Origin: Pyropia yezoensis
Lineage: Eukaryota; Rhodophyta; Bangiophyceae; Bangiales; Bangiaceae
Direction: 5' to 3'
Length of the DNA stretch: 64,000 nucleotides
Assembly (NCBI GenBank): GCA_009829735.1
Contig: CM020618.1
Coordinates: 198,655-262,654, forward strand
Part shown: piece after piece, positions 12,441 through 24,171 of the stretch
Position numbering within the stretch: the first letter of the stretch is position 1
How the letters are laid out: each line of letters begins with the position of its first letter
Position numbers and translations under genes: made by a program
The notes under the pieces: model-generated
Database searches by the model: none
Told to the model about the DNA's origin: nothing
What the model saw: the letters and a program-made list of their open reading frames with translations, nothing else

Positions 12441-12567
12441 TGTGGCAGTATTGACCCCCAGGTAGGGGGCAACACGTGCCATGCAAGGGCGCGGCAGGCC
12501 ACTAGCCTGATCCGTTCCTCCCCCTGCATTTGGTCCATATTCCCTAAGTTTGGGATAGTTAGCTTAG
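12441..12567 (-). repeat. Truncated LTR of retroelement B (third copy)
   Basis: This stretch is nearly identical to 817-945 and to the reverse complement of the end of the right LTR. It starts at the LTR terminus (TGTGGCAGTATTGACC) and continues into the 500-N gap. The sequence to its left is not the element's internal region, so 12441 is an outer boundary. Either this is a solo LTR or the rest of an element lies in the gap. Confidence 0.8.
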
Positions 12568-13067
12568 NNNNNNNNNNNNNNNNNNNNNNNNNNNNNNNNN
12601 NNNNNNNNNNNNNNNNNNNNNNNNNNNNNNNNNNNNNNNNNNNNNNNNNNNNNNNNNNNNNNNNNNNNNNNNNNNNNNNNNNNNNNNNNNNNNNNNNNNN
12701 NNNNNNNNNNNNNNNNNNNNNNNNNNNNNNNNNNNNNNNNNNNNNNNNNNNNNNNNNNNNNNNNNNNNNNNNNNNNNNNNNNNNNNNNNNNNNNNNNNNN
12801 NNNNNNNNNNNNNNNNNNNNNNNNNNNNNNNNNNNNNNNNNNNNNNNNNNNNNNNNNNNNNNNNNNNNNNNNNNNNNNNNNNNNNNNNNNNNNNNNNNNN
12901 NNNNNNNNNNNNNNNNNNNNNNNNNNNNNNNNNNNNNNNNNNNNNNNNNNNNNNNNNNNNNNNNNNNNNNNNNNNNNNNNNNNNNNNNNNNNNNNNNNNN
13001 NNNNNNNNNNNNNNNNNNNNNNNNNNNNNNNNNNNNNNNNNNNNNNNNNNNNNNNNNNNNNNNNNNN
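12568..13067. other. Assembly gap (500 N)
   Basis: A round 500-N placeholder of unknown real length. It hides the rest of an LTR and probably the 5' part of the PRP18 gene. Confidence 0.99.
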
Positions 13068-14119
13068 CCATGCTGCCATGCCGCCGCCCCCGCCGCTGCA
13101 GCCGCCGACGGCGCGGAGCTGTTGCTGGCAGACGTGCCGTCAGCGCGCTGCCGGCAGCCCCGCCCAAGCGGCCTCGGCCCGACGCTGCGAGCGCGGGTAG
13201 TGGCGCCGCGTCAGCGTATGCGCCGTCGGGGGAGGTCAGCGCGCATAGCGAGCCGCTCGCCGGCGCCGCGCTGGCCACCGCTTTGGACGGCGCCCCGGGG
13301 GCCACGCCCCCCATCCTAGACGGCGCGGCGGCTGCAAGCGTCCCCCTGCGGGGGCGACCGCTCCCGCCGTGTCTGGCAGCCGCCTGGAAGGTGGCAGCAC
13401 CCCCGCCGGGGGTACTTCGGATGGCGACGCTCTCGTGGCTTCCGCAACCGCCCCACCCGCGGCCCTGGGCGAGGCAGCGGCAGACGCTAGCGCCGCGTCG
13501 ACCGCTGTCATCAATGGGGCTGCAGACACCCCGGTGGCGCGGTGAAGGCTCCACCGCCGGCCGGTGAGGACGGCGGCGAGGTCCTCCCCGCCGACCCGGC
13601 GGCGGCGCGGGCGGTGTGACCGCCCCCCCCCCGGCCGCCGACACCACGCCGGAGGAGCGGGTGCGGTCGACCATCAAGGCCCTCCTTAACCGGTGGGCGG
13701 CAGAGCTCGCCGCCCTCCCCGAGTCGGACCGCCGCACGTACAAGGTGCGCGCCGAATACGCCACCTGCGAGCAGACGGTGGACCACCTGCGCCCGCTGCT
13801 GCGGCAGCTGCGCAAGCGGACGGTTGCGCGCAACATTTTGCGTGCGCTCGAGGAAATCTTTGACCACGTTGCTGCGCGGGAGTACGTGCGTGCCAACGAC
13901 CGCTACTTGCGGCTTGCCATTGGCAACGCACCGTGGCCGATGGGCGCGACCATGGTTGGTATCCACGCGCGGTCGGCGCGGGAGAAAATTGGCGAGGGCA
14001 AGGTTGCCCACGTGATGAACGACGAGGAGACCCGAAAGTATATCACGGCGATCAAGCGGCTGGTGACGCTCGCACAAAAGTACCACCCGACAGTGCCATC
14101 AAAAATGATGTCCTCGTGA
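13068..14119 (+). CDS. PRP18: Pre-mRNA splicing factor Prp18 (5' end in gap)
   Basis: The C-terminal Prp18 domain is clear from about 13650 to 14119. It begins with a helix-rich stretch (RSTIKALLNRWAAEL), then REYVRANDRYLRLAIGNAPW, GATMVGIHARSAREKI, KVAHVMNDEETRKYI and a final IKRLVTLAQKYHP. Prp18 acts in the second transesterification step of splicing with Slu7. The IGNAPWP..TMVGIH core and the VAHV.NDE..RKYI loop are the family's most conserved parts. Upstream (13068-13615) are Ala/Pro/Ser-rich segments in changing frames that look like a linker with one or two indels. Any N-terminal PRP4-like motif would lie in the gap. The stop at 14119 is 190 bp from the convergent signal peptide peptidase gene. 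Confidence 0.87.
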
Positions 14120-14310
14120 TCGCTGAATATGATGAGCGGTATCGCGCTGTGACGAGCTCATGGAGGAGGCAAAGGGAGGGAATGGTGGCTGGTGTGTCTC
14201 ATGCTCTTTTGAGATGGTCTTTCAGCGCGTCCTGGACGTGAACGCAATCTGGTTCCGTGCTTGCCGGGCATTTACAGAAAAACGATATAGGGCGCCCCCC
14301 CCCGGGAAAC

Positions 14311-15598
14311 CTACCTACTCACAAGTCCTTTTTGTTCTCCCCGCTGGCTGGTGGCCCACCGCGTTCGCCTCCTTTTCCTTCTCTTCCTCTTCTTCCTCCT
14401 CCTCTTCGTGTAGGCCCATAGCTCCCGCATCTCACCGCGGTAGAGCGCCAGCCCAACCGACGCGAGCAGGCAGGCGGGCACAATGTACAGCAGTGCCGGC
14501 TGGGCAGCGTCGAACACGTTGAGCGCCACCAGCGTAACAACAAGTCCCACCGTGTAGCCAACGAGGACGGTGTGGTAATAGGGGCGGGACCCACCAGCGT
14601 CGGCGGCGCTGCCTCTTCACCCTCGGCCGGGGCTGGCGCCACCGGCGTGTGGCGCATATCCCACCGCAGTAAAAGGGCCACAAACAGTCCCGGGATCACA
14701 ATGTCTCCCAGGCCAAGCATGGAAAACTCCCGAGTCGGCAGCGACCGCACCGCCGCCGCCCAGCGGAAACCCTGGGCCTTAGGGAACAGCAGCTTGATAG
14801 GGCCATCAAACTTCTTCGCCACCGTCACCATCACATTGGCGCCAAACACTCGCTTGGAACCAAACACCCAGAAGATGTCGTAAAAGAACAGGCCGCTGAG
14901 CAACACTGCCCCCGACTTGAAGTCACCCAACGCCAGCATCTCAATTGCTGACAGCGCCAACGAAACAGCCAGAATGTTGTTAGCCAGCCACAGCTTGGTC
15001 CGTGCGTACAGTACGGCCACGGGGACGGCCAACACGAGGCCGCCCACATCCACAGCGGACACCTCCACGAAGTCGTTGAAAAACGAGTGGGTGGCGCGCG
15101 CCCAGTCAGGCATTCCGGGCACGGCCGCCAGGATGGGAAGACAGCACACTGCTGAGCGCGAGAGAGCCCAGCGAAAGCCCGTAAATGCCAATCAGCACCG
15201 CTACCACCGACGCGGGCAGATACTTGAAGGCGAGGAACAGGCCCAACAGCGCGCACGACGCCATGACGGGGAATCGATAGGCCGCGGCGCCGCTAATGAC
15301 ATCGCGCTCCTCCTTATCGGTCGAAGGGTCTGCCTGCCGCGCCAGCAGAGATACGGCCGCCCGCTCGCTAGCAATGTGGATGACAAGCAGCGCCAGCACC
15401 AGCATCTGTGCCGGAACGGTATAGGGAGCAAGACGGGGGACACCACCAAGCCGTCAGTAGCGCGACATTCCGCAGCGCTGTCGCATCTGCCGCGGAGGTT
15501 GGTGCCAGCGGAGCTGATAAGACTCCTTCTGCATCATCGGCAACCGCAGCAGAGGTCGACGACGCAGCGGCCGGCGCCAGCTCCGCGGCCGTCGCCAT
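14311..15598 (-). CDS. SPP: Signal peptide peptidase-like aspartyl protease (GxGD type)
   Basis: Intramembrane protease that cleaves remnant signal peptides and related type II membrane segments. Catalytic motifs are all present on the minus strand: FFYDIFW (YD, about 14877-14882), LGLGDIVIPG (GxGD, Asp codon near 14703-14705) and QPALLYIVP (PAL, about 14490). The multi-pass pattern is visible in LVLALLVIHIASERA, VLIGIYGLSLGSLAL, VGGLVLAVPVAVLY and GLVVTLVALNVFD. The C-terminus ends in a very basic tail (KRRRKKRKRRKRRR). I place the start at the ATG at 15598 (MATAAELAPAAASS). Three single-base frame changes are needed: near 15450, near 15135 and near 14590. No extra sequence accompanies them, so they look like indels, not introns. 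Active if these are sequencing errors. Confidence 0.85.
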
Positions 15599-16347
15599 GG
15601 CAGAGATGCTGCAGAGCAGACGACGACGAGGACAGAGACCGGGTCAGAAGATACTGTTTGACGGGGTAGCCGCCGCGAGCAGCCGCGGAGCGGGATTGAC
15701 GCGCCGGGAAGAAGACGTGTCGTCGACGTCGTGGAATGGAGGGATTGTGGCACCGGCGCCGTCAACCCATGCACACTCCCTGGCACAGCGCATCACAGTT
15801 TCTGACTGGATTGAACGCGTCGCAGGGTCGACTGATGCTGACACTGACGCCATCAAGCCAATTCTTACACTGTAATGGACATTGCGTGAGACAAATAGAA
15901 CAGACAGCCTTTTCCCCGAAAACCACGCTGGTAGCAACAGGTCGCTGTCATCTCGGTCGTTTCCAGCCACATGGGACTGAGTTGAGGGAATGAAGATACA
16001 CAGAGAACGAGCAGCCCAGATCTGTGCATATTAAGTCTCATACACACAGGCGGTGACCGTCGCTTCTGTATCGCCTTCGCGGGACACAGCACACATGTTC
16101 TAGAGTCCTCATAGGGTGCGAACCTCATCCCTGTGCAACCCTACCGACCAGACCCAGTTCCGACCACAGGGTCGCCTCCTCACATAGCTAGTCGGTAGCG
16201 CCCCGTCCCCATGAAAGACCCTTCCCCCAAAACAGGGCCAGCATGACCTAAGCAAACAAAACTGTCAGACGCGATACAGCAAGCACATGGCGTCGCTACC
16301 ATGATGTTGCCTGAAGTCGGCGGTACAGAGCGACAACGCCGCGCGTC
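15599..16347. other. Intergenic, no gene recognised
   Basis: This stretch separates the divergently placed start of the signal peptide peptidase gene from the 3' end of the costars gene. No domain signature or RNA gene was seen. Confidence 0.4.
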
Positions 16348-17045
16348 TCAGCCCACGAGCGACACTGCGACGTCATCGTGTACACCCTGGAAGAGCATCT
16401 CGCCTTCAAAGTCAATGACCTTGCGGCGCTTGGCTGCCCGGAGGGTGCCCATCAGGGCCTCAAAAAGGTTGGCGCACTTGTCGTCACGAAAGAGCACACC
16501 AAAGGGAACGCTGCAGTGAAAATGGACGCACACCCACAACCAGTCGGAAGAAAGAACCAAGCAGAGGCACCAATCAAACACAGGTGCATACACAACGAGG
16601 CGAGTAGTCAGCAGACGCGGGGCAATAAGACAAACAAACAAGGACGAGGTAGCCAAAGGGTCAGCATCACTTGTACAGAAGACCACCCCTCGGAAGGAGC
16701 AGTGCTGCCCGTGTAGCGTCTAAGGGTAAGCCACAGCCTATCCAACCTGCCTATCGCCCCGCACACACTGAATGCTGTGTCGACCTCCACTGCCCTGGTC
16801 CTACCCATCCAGGCCTTCAGGCGGCCGCAGTCATGCACATTGGCGCTCCAAAGAACCAGCCTCTGCTCCCACACCTGTGCTCCCCCCATAGCGTGCCCGC
16901 CCACCCATCCCGTCCACCACTCCCCCCGCACACAGCCTCGTTCCAGACAGCTTCACCATCCATACCTGGTGACGCCCTTGTCGTCCTTGGTGCCAAGGCG
17001 CATGATCTCTTCCCGCAGCAGCTTCACCTCGTGATCGACGTCCAT
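16348..17045 (-). CDS. Costars/ABRACL-family protein, two exons
   Basis: Small cytosolic protein; family members (Dictyostelium costars, animal ABRACL) modulate actin dynamics and cell motility. Exon 1 runs 17045-16966 on the minus strand (MDVDHEVKLLREEIMRLGTK) and ends at a GTATGG donor. Exon 2 runs 16510-16348 after a pyrimidine-rich CTGCAG acceptor and reads VPFGVLFRDDKCANLFEAL, LRAAKRRKVIDFEGEML and FQGVHDDVAV. Both exons join in phase (AG|C). The sum is 243 nt, giving 80 residues, the usual length of the family. The intron is about 455 nt. No frame break is seen. Confidence 0.9.
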
Positions 17046-17882
17046 GATGGTCGGCAGGCAGGGGGAGACCAGCGGGTAGGGGGGCAAAAGGGAAGCGAGG
17101 AAGGGGGGAGTCGCCCAGGAGTAACCCAATGGGAAGACGAGAACCAATGCAGGCTCGCAAGGTACCGCCTGACGGGTAATGGCGCTCGGGCACCGTGCAC
17201 GACCAGTACACAGAATACACACACGGACGGGCTTTTGAACCCCTCACTCAGCAGGCCTCTCCCTCCCACCGCCAGAGCGGCACAGGCGCAGAGCGGGACG
17301 AGAGGCACTTGCAGGGGCCACAGAGGCTATCGTTGACGCGCCGCGAGGCCCGCTGCCAAAAGTGTGGGTCGCTGCCCTGCCGGGTCTGTCAGCATTGAGA
17401 GGGAGTGCCACACGTGGCTGGTGGGCCTCTCCCGAGAAGACGGCTTGTGAAGGCAGGCCTGTCGTGCAGGCCACATCAAGTCGTTTATACATTTGTAATT
17501 ATTATCTACATATTGGCAGTTTTTGGCGCCTTTCACAATTGGCTCGCCTCACACTCCGCAAAAGCCAGCTTGAAAAACACGGGCGGGTGGAAGCGCCAGC
17601 CGCGGGTTTTTTGATGGAGCCACCTCGATGGACTGCTCATGACCCCTTGAGCGCTCAAGCTCACGCCGGCGCTGGGCGTCAGGGACGGGCGAGCATAAAA
17701 GGGCGGCTGCGGTGCCGTTGAGGATCGGCAGTGTGGGGTGATCCTGCCAGTGCCCTCTCTTCCCCTACCCCCACACACACGCCTCGTGTGCTGGTTCGCT
17801 TGTCGCCCCCACATCCCGAGACTTTCGCTTTCCCCCTCCGTCTTCCCATCCCACCTTCGCGCCCTCCCTGAGCCGACTCGCC
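17046..17882. promoter_or_regulatory. Intergenic region with a TATA-like box for the first USP gene
   Basis: No gene is seen. A CATAAAAGGG element at about 17693-17702 lies about 190 bp upstream of the ATG at 17883, followed by a pyrimidine-rich leader. This is a plausible core promoter for the universal stress protein gene. Confidence 0.4.
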
Positions 17883-18628
17883 ATGACTCGCAAGGTTGTT
17901 ATCGCCGTAGACGGGGACACCCCGGAGGCGGTGTCGCTCCTTGAGTGGGCGGCCCGCAATCTCTCCCTCCGCACGCAAGCCAAGACAGCTCCCGCTGAGG
18001 ACGCAGCCCGTGCCACCTCCCCGATGCCCGACGCGCAGGTGATTATCCTGTTCGTGTCTCGCCCACAACAGCTGCCGGACTGGGGCCCGTACCCGCTCAA
18101 GGCCGATGACAAGCTCTGGAAGGGTGCGTGCTAGCGAGAACTGTGGGGCACCTTGGGATGTTTTCCTGTCTCTACCCTCCGTTTCATTGTTGGTGTGGCC
18201 TGTCTGACGATGATGAACTGTCTACTGACGCTGGCCGCACGGCTGGTGACGTTTCGATCTCTCTCTTTCACTCGTCCTGACGTCCCGCTGTACCGCCTCG
18301 CCCAACCCTTCTGTTTTTTTCCTGCGTCTATCTGACGGCCCCTCACAGATATCCTTGCGGAGGATGAGCGGCGGGTGGAGGCGGCAACGGCGGCTCTGAG
18401 AGAGCGCGCCGATCGCCTGCACATGCCTGCGACGGTGGTGACTCTTCCCGGAGACCCACGGACGGTGGTGGCCGATTACGCCCTCGCCAATGGGGCCGAC
18501 CTGCTCGTGGTGGGCAGCCGTGGCTTATCGGGGCGACCCAGGCGCTGCTCGGCTCCGTATCTTCCTACCTCGTTGCCCACGCGGCGTGTCCTGTGGTGGT
18601 CTACCGGGCGCTCGCAGAGGGGGCTTGA
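17883..18628 (+). CDS. Universal stress protein (USP) 1, two exons
   Basis: Single-domain UspA-fold protein, expected to bind ATP. Exon 1 (17883-18123) starts MTRKVVIAVDGDTPEA and ends DDKLWK before a GTGCGTG donor. The intron runs 18124-18348 with acceptor CTCACAG. Exon 2 reads DILAEDERRVEAATAAL, TLPGDPRTVVADYA and ADLLVVGSRGLSG. The ATP-binding motif G-x2-G-x9-G(S) then needs one frame change at about 18531, where a run of four G would restore the family sequence (LLGSVSSYLVAHAAC) if it held five. The frame thus restored ends at 18628. The intron phase and position match the other two USP genes. Confidence 0.85.
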
Positions 18629-19198
18629 CGAGGGGCACCTCGATGGGTGCTGCAGGATGACCAAGCCGACTATGTTCTGTTCGTGAGATTGCTGCTTTCT
18701 TCTTCCCCTCTTTGGTACGTGCTGTATGACGGGGACCCCTGCAAAGTAGATTTCTGGTAATTAAAATCGAGCACATCTCGTGTGCTTCCCGCAGAATAGT
18801 TGATCTCCGTGCTTGCTGCAGCCCTGTACTAAGGGGATCACGAGACGGACGATTGGTCAAAGCAGAGACCCTTCTTCCTACAGATGGGATGATACGTCAA
18901 ATGCTCACACCGCCATCGTCAGTGCTCGTCTCGCTGGGGATCACCCCCGAGCTCGTGGGCGCGCGTACATACATATGACAGACTATTCTTGGTGGAACAA
19001 GTCACCCGTCCTACCTCAGCGCCCAAGGGCAGGCTCATAATGGACTCTGACGTCGTGGTGGGACCGGCATCTGGAGTGCCCTGCCCGACCTTGTCCCACC
19101 TCCGCTTCTCTCCGCCTTCGCCCACCACGCACCCTCTGCCGTTCTTGGCTCCCCCATCTCCCCTCCCCGCCGACGTTCCCCTCGGACGCCGCTGCACC
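18629..19198. other. Intergenic between USP 1 and USP 2
   Basis: No gene is seen. The 60 bases before 19199 are a pyrimidine-rich leader ending in GCACC just before the ATG, closely resembling the leader of USP 1, so the duplication probably included the promoter-proximal part. Confidence 0.35.
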
Positions 19199-20148
19199 AT
19201 GACGCGCAAGGTTGTCGTGGCAGTTGACGGGGACACCCCCCAAGCGGTGGCGCTCCTCGGACTGGGTGTCGAAAACCTCACCCTCTGTGGCGTGGCGGCG
19301 CCCGTCAAAGACGAGGACGCCCGGTACGTCGTCGCAGATGCTGAAGCTGGCGACACGGTGACGCCCGCCGGCGACTCGGACGCCAGTCACGCCGATGCAG
19401 ATGCTGAAGCTGGCGACGGCGGCGGTGCCGCCCCCGCGCCGTCTGACGTGGTTGTCTCCATCCTGCATGCAATGCTGCCGTCACAGGTTCCCGACTGGGG
19501 CTTTTACCCGCTCTATCAAGCTGACAAGCTGTGGGCAGGTGCGTGCCACAGGGGAGGTGGCTGTTCACTGCTAGAGTCTCATAGAGTGAGCGTTTTCTAT
19601 TCTTCCTCGCTTCTTTCGCTTCCTTCTTCTCCCTGGTACTCTGCTGCTCTTCTCAGGTGGCCTCGCCCAATTTTGAGCTCTCTACTGACGCTGTCGTCCC
19701 TGCCCCTCGTGTCCTCGTCCCTTTACCTGTGAATCGCGTGGTGTTTGCTGCCGCGTGTCCCCCGTCCACCCCGCATCCTCTCTCCTCCCCCGCACTGATG
19801 GCCCGCGCAGCTATTCACGCCGAGGACCAACGGCGCGCGGCAGCGGCAGCAGGGGCACTGCGGGAACACGCCGCCCGCCTCCACTTGCCGGCCAAGGTGA
19901 TTACCCTCCCTGGGGACCCGCGGTCCGTGGTGGCCGACTTTGTGGACGCTGCGCGCGCAGACTTGCTCGTCGTCGGCAGCCGCGGCCTGTCTGGCATGCG
20001 CAAGCTGCTTCTCGGGTCCGTGTCGTCGTACCTGGTATCCCACGTGGGGTGCTCGGTGGTGGTCTACCGGCAGGCCAAGGAGGAGGGTGCGGACGGGGTG
20101 GGTGGCGTCGCTCGTGGGGGGATGGGGGGGGAGTTCCTGTGCCCGTGA
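19199..20148 (+). CDS. Universal stress protein (USP) 2, two exons
   Basis: Paralogue of USP 1. Exon 1 (19199-19538) starts MTRKVVVAVDGDTPQAV and contains an inserted acidic Ala/Asp/Gly-rich segment with a repeated DADAEAGD-like unit, then VVVSILHAMLPSQVPDWGF. Donor GTGCGTG at 19539, acceptor GCGCAG at 19808-19810. Exon 2 reads AIHAEDQRRAAAAAGAL, LPGDPRSVVADFVDAAR and LLVVGSRGLSGMRKLLLGS, giving an intact G-x2-G-x9-GS nucleotide-binding motif. A Gly-rich C-terminal tail ends at 20148. No frame break is needed. Confidence 0.9.
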
Positions 20149-21214
20149 CAACGGCGGATAGTAGTTTCTCTTTGCAGCCCACACTCTTGCGCAAGTGCGA
20201 TATTGGCGGCGGCCCCTCCCCAGGGACGGGTGCGGCGCCCCTTTGCGGTCGGGTTGTTTGCAATAAAGCGGGCGCGACGTTGGGGCTGCCCGCGCACCCC
20301 CTCTCCTCCCTCCCCCACCGACTCGCAAAATGTATTGTGGGGCTCAACACACCTCCCGGCCGGGCACCGTGGTGCTCTTGAAGCGGGGGGGGGCTGGAAG
20401 GGTACCACCGCCATGGGCCGGGCGTAGCGAGCAGCGGCCCACCAGCCCCTGCCAGTCGCCGCGGGCGAAACCCAGTCACGTCTGCTCGACCCCTGTCCAC
20501 ACCTTCCCCCTTTGTAGTTCCGCGGCACCAGCGTCGCCCACCCGGCTCTGTGGCTCGCTCTGTTGGACGACAAGGGCGGTCTGCCGCCCGCTCGATGGGG
20601 ACCAAGCGGGGAGTGGGGGAGGCGGAGGGGAACGCGTCCCACCAAGAGCCCGTATGTGCCGGTGCCCAACAGTTCAGTTGCCATATTCTGTGCTGCCTCC
20701 CTTGTTTCTCCATCGTCGCACCTGTACGTACGTCGACTGACTGCCTCCTCTCCATGCGTGTCCAGATGGTGAACCACCACTGCCGCCGCGGAGGAGGCGG
20801 TGGTGCCTGGCGGCTGCGTTGGCAATGGCTGGCGGCTGCGTTGGCAGTGGCTGGTGGCGGCGATGGACGGCAATGGTTGGCAGTGGCTGACGGCAGTGGT
20901 GGCCGGCGGCAAGCGCAAGAGGAGGGTGGCAGGGGTTTGGTGGCGCGTGTGCGTCGCACGCATGCGTGTAAGCATGCGTGCGACGTCAAAGCCAAATGAG
21001 TGAGGGAGGAGAGGCGGGGCCCCTTCCCCACGCCCATCCCCACGCAACGTTTTATTGCACTCACCCCACTCACAGTGGGGACTCGTCGAGGAGCGCCCAC
21101 CGATGTCATACCCACTACACGTACTACAAGGGAGATTTGCCGAGAACGCTGCTATCCGTCGTTGCTGCGGGCACGGGGACCCGCCTTCCCGCCCCAGCCA
21201 TGCCGCCCACGCCG
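20149..21214. other. Intergenic between USP 2 and USP 3
   Basis: No gene is recognised. At about 20800-20880 there is a short imperfect repeat of TGGCGGCTGCGTTGGCA-like units. USP 2 and USP 3 converge on this interval. Confidence 0.35.
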
Positions 21215-22330
21215 TCACGCGTCGTCCTCCTTGGCCGGTCGGTAGACCACCACCGGGCAGGCAACGTTGGCAACGAGGTAGGACGAAACGGATCCCAGGA
21301 GGAGCTTGCTCAGCCCCGACAGTCCGCGGGAGCCCACCACCAGCAGGTCCGCGCCGGCCTTGGCAATGTACTCGGGGACCACCTCACGCGGATCCCCCGG
21401 GCGTGTGACTACCTGCGCGGGCAGGTGCAGGCGGCCGGCGTGGGCGCGCAGCGAGGCCGCCGCCGCTAGCGAACGCCTCCGGTCTTCCGCAAGAATTTCT
21501 GCTGGGCGGGGGGGGGTGGGGGAGGGGATGGGAGGGGAGGGCGGGGGGCGGCAGGCAGAGATCGTAGGGTCAGAGCATGGGCGGAAGGAGGGGTGAGAGC
21601 GGGGGGGCATGGGCAGAGAAGCAGGAAGGGGCTCCCACCGTTGGTTGCAAAGACGCCCACACACAAGCGTCGGAGGGCAGAGGTGCAGCCATGTCAGCAG
21701 CGGTGAGCTTCCCCTCCATCCCTCGTGTCCCCCAGCACAGCGGAAACAGGATTGAGCAAACATCAGAAGGAGGCGGTCGGTTTGCCCGCACCAAACCAAG
21801 CAAGGCCATCGCTCCTATCCCCCTCACACGTACCTGAGAGCAGTGCGTCAGACGTGAACAGCGGGTCTGGCCCCCAGATAGGCAGGAACGGCGGCAGCGT
21901 CGCGTGCAGGATGGTGACGACGACGCGTCCTCGGCCGCCGACGCTGCAGGCGCCCCCTCGGCGGGCGCCACAGGCGCCTCTGCTGGCCCCTCTGGGGGGG
22001 CACCCGCGTCTGCCTCTGCCTCTGCCCCCGCCTTGGCCCCCGCCTCTGTCCCTGCCGGGCCGCCCGCCTTGACGCCCGCCTTGCCACCCGCCTCCGCGCC
22101 CGCGTCCGCCCCGCCACCCGCGTCGGCGTCGGCAGCCGCGGCGGCGGCGGCGGCGGCGGCGGGCGCCGAGCCCCCTTCCACAGGCGCCGCGGCGTCGGCG
22201 CCGCTGGTGGTGGCGGCGGCGCGGCGGCGACCGCGCTGGCGACCGCCGAGACGTTGACGGCGGTCCAGCGCAGGAGCGCCACCGCGTCGGGGGTATCCCC
22301 ATCGACGGCGACGACGACCCGACGTGGCAT
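21215..22330 (-). CDS. Universal stress protein (USP) 3, two exons, Ala-rich insertion
   Basis: Third USP paralogue, inverted relative to the other two. Start ATG at 22330 (MPRRVVVAVDGDTPDAV, then LLRWTAVNVSAVA). Exon 1 holds a long Ala/Gly/Glu-rich insertion (about 22210-21930) read through at least two frame changes, then VVVTILHATLPPFLPIWG and a GTACGTG donor at 21833. Exon 2 starts at 21498 after a CAGCAG acceptor: EILAEDRRRSLAAAASL, TRPGDPREVVPEYIAKAG and VVGSRGLSGLSKLLLGS (intact ATP motif), ending YRPAKEDDA at 21215. The intron position is the same as in USP 1 and 2. Confidence 0.85.
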
Positions 22331-24171
22331 GGTGTGGGGCTGGGGGGATGCGGTGAACGAGGGGGGGGGGGGTGCTGCGCCTGGTCGGCCGCGCCGGGGG
22401 GCGGGAGGGGGAGCCGCGCCGGGAAGGGGGGTGGCGGAGACGGGGCGGGGGCCGGGGGGGCAGGGGAGGGGGGGAAGGGCGGTGGGAAGGCCCGCCGGCT
22501 GTGCACGTACGTATGGATGTAGTGTACTCTGCGAGACTGTTACCGGTCACACGGGTCGAGGTTTGTATAGCTACACCCCACTTTGGTGCGGCGACTTCGG
22601 TGCGGCGACGACCACCGCCGCCGCCTGCGATGGTCGTGGCCCCGCAGGCGCCGCCGCCCCGCTTCCACCCCCCAACAAAAAAATGCGGGAGCACCCCACC
22701 CCGCCCACCCCTCTCACACCCCCATCGCCTCAGGGCAGGAGAGGAGGGCGGCCGTAGGAGGGGATGCACCGTATGGATAGAGGCACAGCGGGGCGCGCGG
22801 CTGCCGTGCGACGGCTTCCACCCAGATTGCGTGGGATCCCGGCGTGGTAGAGCCGAGCGGGCGGTCGCCGTCGACTTTTCTTTTGCTTTTTCCGCGCCGG
22901 AGGGCGGCCCCGCACAGCGGGGCTAAGAGTCTTAGCCAGGGCTGTCATATTTCAAAAAATCATCGATCGTTACTAAAAGTGCGAAAATGATAAAAAACCA
23001 GATGATAATTATCGCAACGCTTCATGACACGTGTTCCAAATCGAAGCGCAGGCTGACTGGAGATGGCTGACATTGTCCGTCGTGACGAGGATGAGCCGGT
23101 GAGCTAATCGTGAATTGCAGAGGTGGCAGATGATTTTAATTTGATTATAGTCACGTTGATTTCAATGACTATAGTCATTATCATCATGGCGCTTTTAATC
23201 ATAATCACTTGGCACTCGGCCGTAACTACGATCGGAGTACTTTCGCAGAGCAAGGGGGCACCTAAAGGTGGATTCCACGCAGCTAGGCCGGTCAGAAAAG
23301 TGGCATAAATTCGTCGCTAATGATCGTATCGAGCTGAAACTGTTTCTCAGTATGGTGCTTTTCCAAAAAATGGCCACATCGGTGTGGAATGCAACCTTTG
23401 ACGGGACCTCGACACCGCCCCTGGATGGTCTTCCAGGCGTGTCACACGTCCGCCAGACTTTCGGGGAGCTCAATTGTGTTCGTAAGTAGTGCTGGTTGTG
23501 GGGGTCACGTGCTCGGCGATGGCCAGTTTGCGGGCTTCCGGGGACCACTGCGCAAACCGTGTCACAGGTTGCCGTGGGTTGCTGTGGACCGGTGAAATGG
23601 GCGGGGTGGTTCCAGTCTGGTGTGCTAATGCGGGCCTCGGGTTGTTAACTATATGGCCTCACGACCCCCTCAGGCCTTCATGGTTATTGGCCGTTTGAAT
23701 CTCAGAGGCGGACCCAAGTCGTTCCGTGAAACCAGGCCGGGTCTTCCAGTACGGGTTGCGGCCTGCGAGAGCTGGTTGCGGACGCTTCCGGCAACCTGCG
23801 AAAACGTGTCGAGCATGCGACTGGTCAATGTAATCACGAGGCTTGTCTTGCAACGTGTGCTGATTTGATTGCTCAGCATGCGTGGGCAGATGGCCCAAAT
23901 GACGTGCCCAACCGTCACATTCTCTGGAGGTACATGCATCTCAGCCTGTGGCCGGTGCGATCTGCGCGGTCCGTGCCCTACTATTGGCTGCACGTAATGT
24001 GGACCAGTCCGCGATCAAGTGGGCCAGATACTGTTGCTGTTTGCATCGAAGGTTGCGTTCCCACACCGAGGTGGCCATTTCTGGGAAAAGCACCATACTC
24101 CTTGGTGTGTCTCGGGACGGTGCCGTTGCGGGCGGCTCGTCAATCTAGCATGCAGCATTGATGGCAGACGT

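Noticed and set aside
17195-17398. Small plus-strand ORF with CQKCGSLPCRVC
   Set aside because: Cys pairs look like a zinc motif, but it is short, overlaps the costars gene's upstream region and has no other support.
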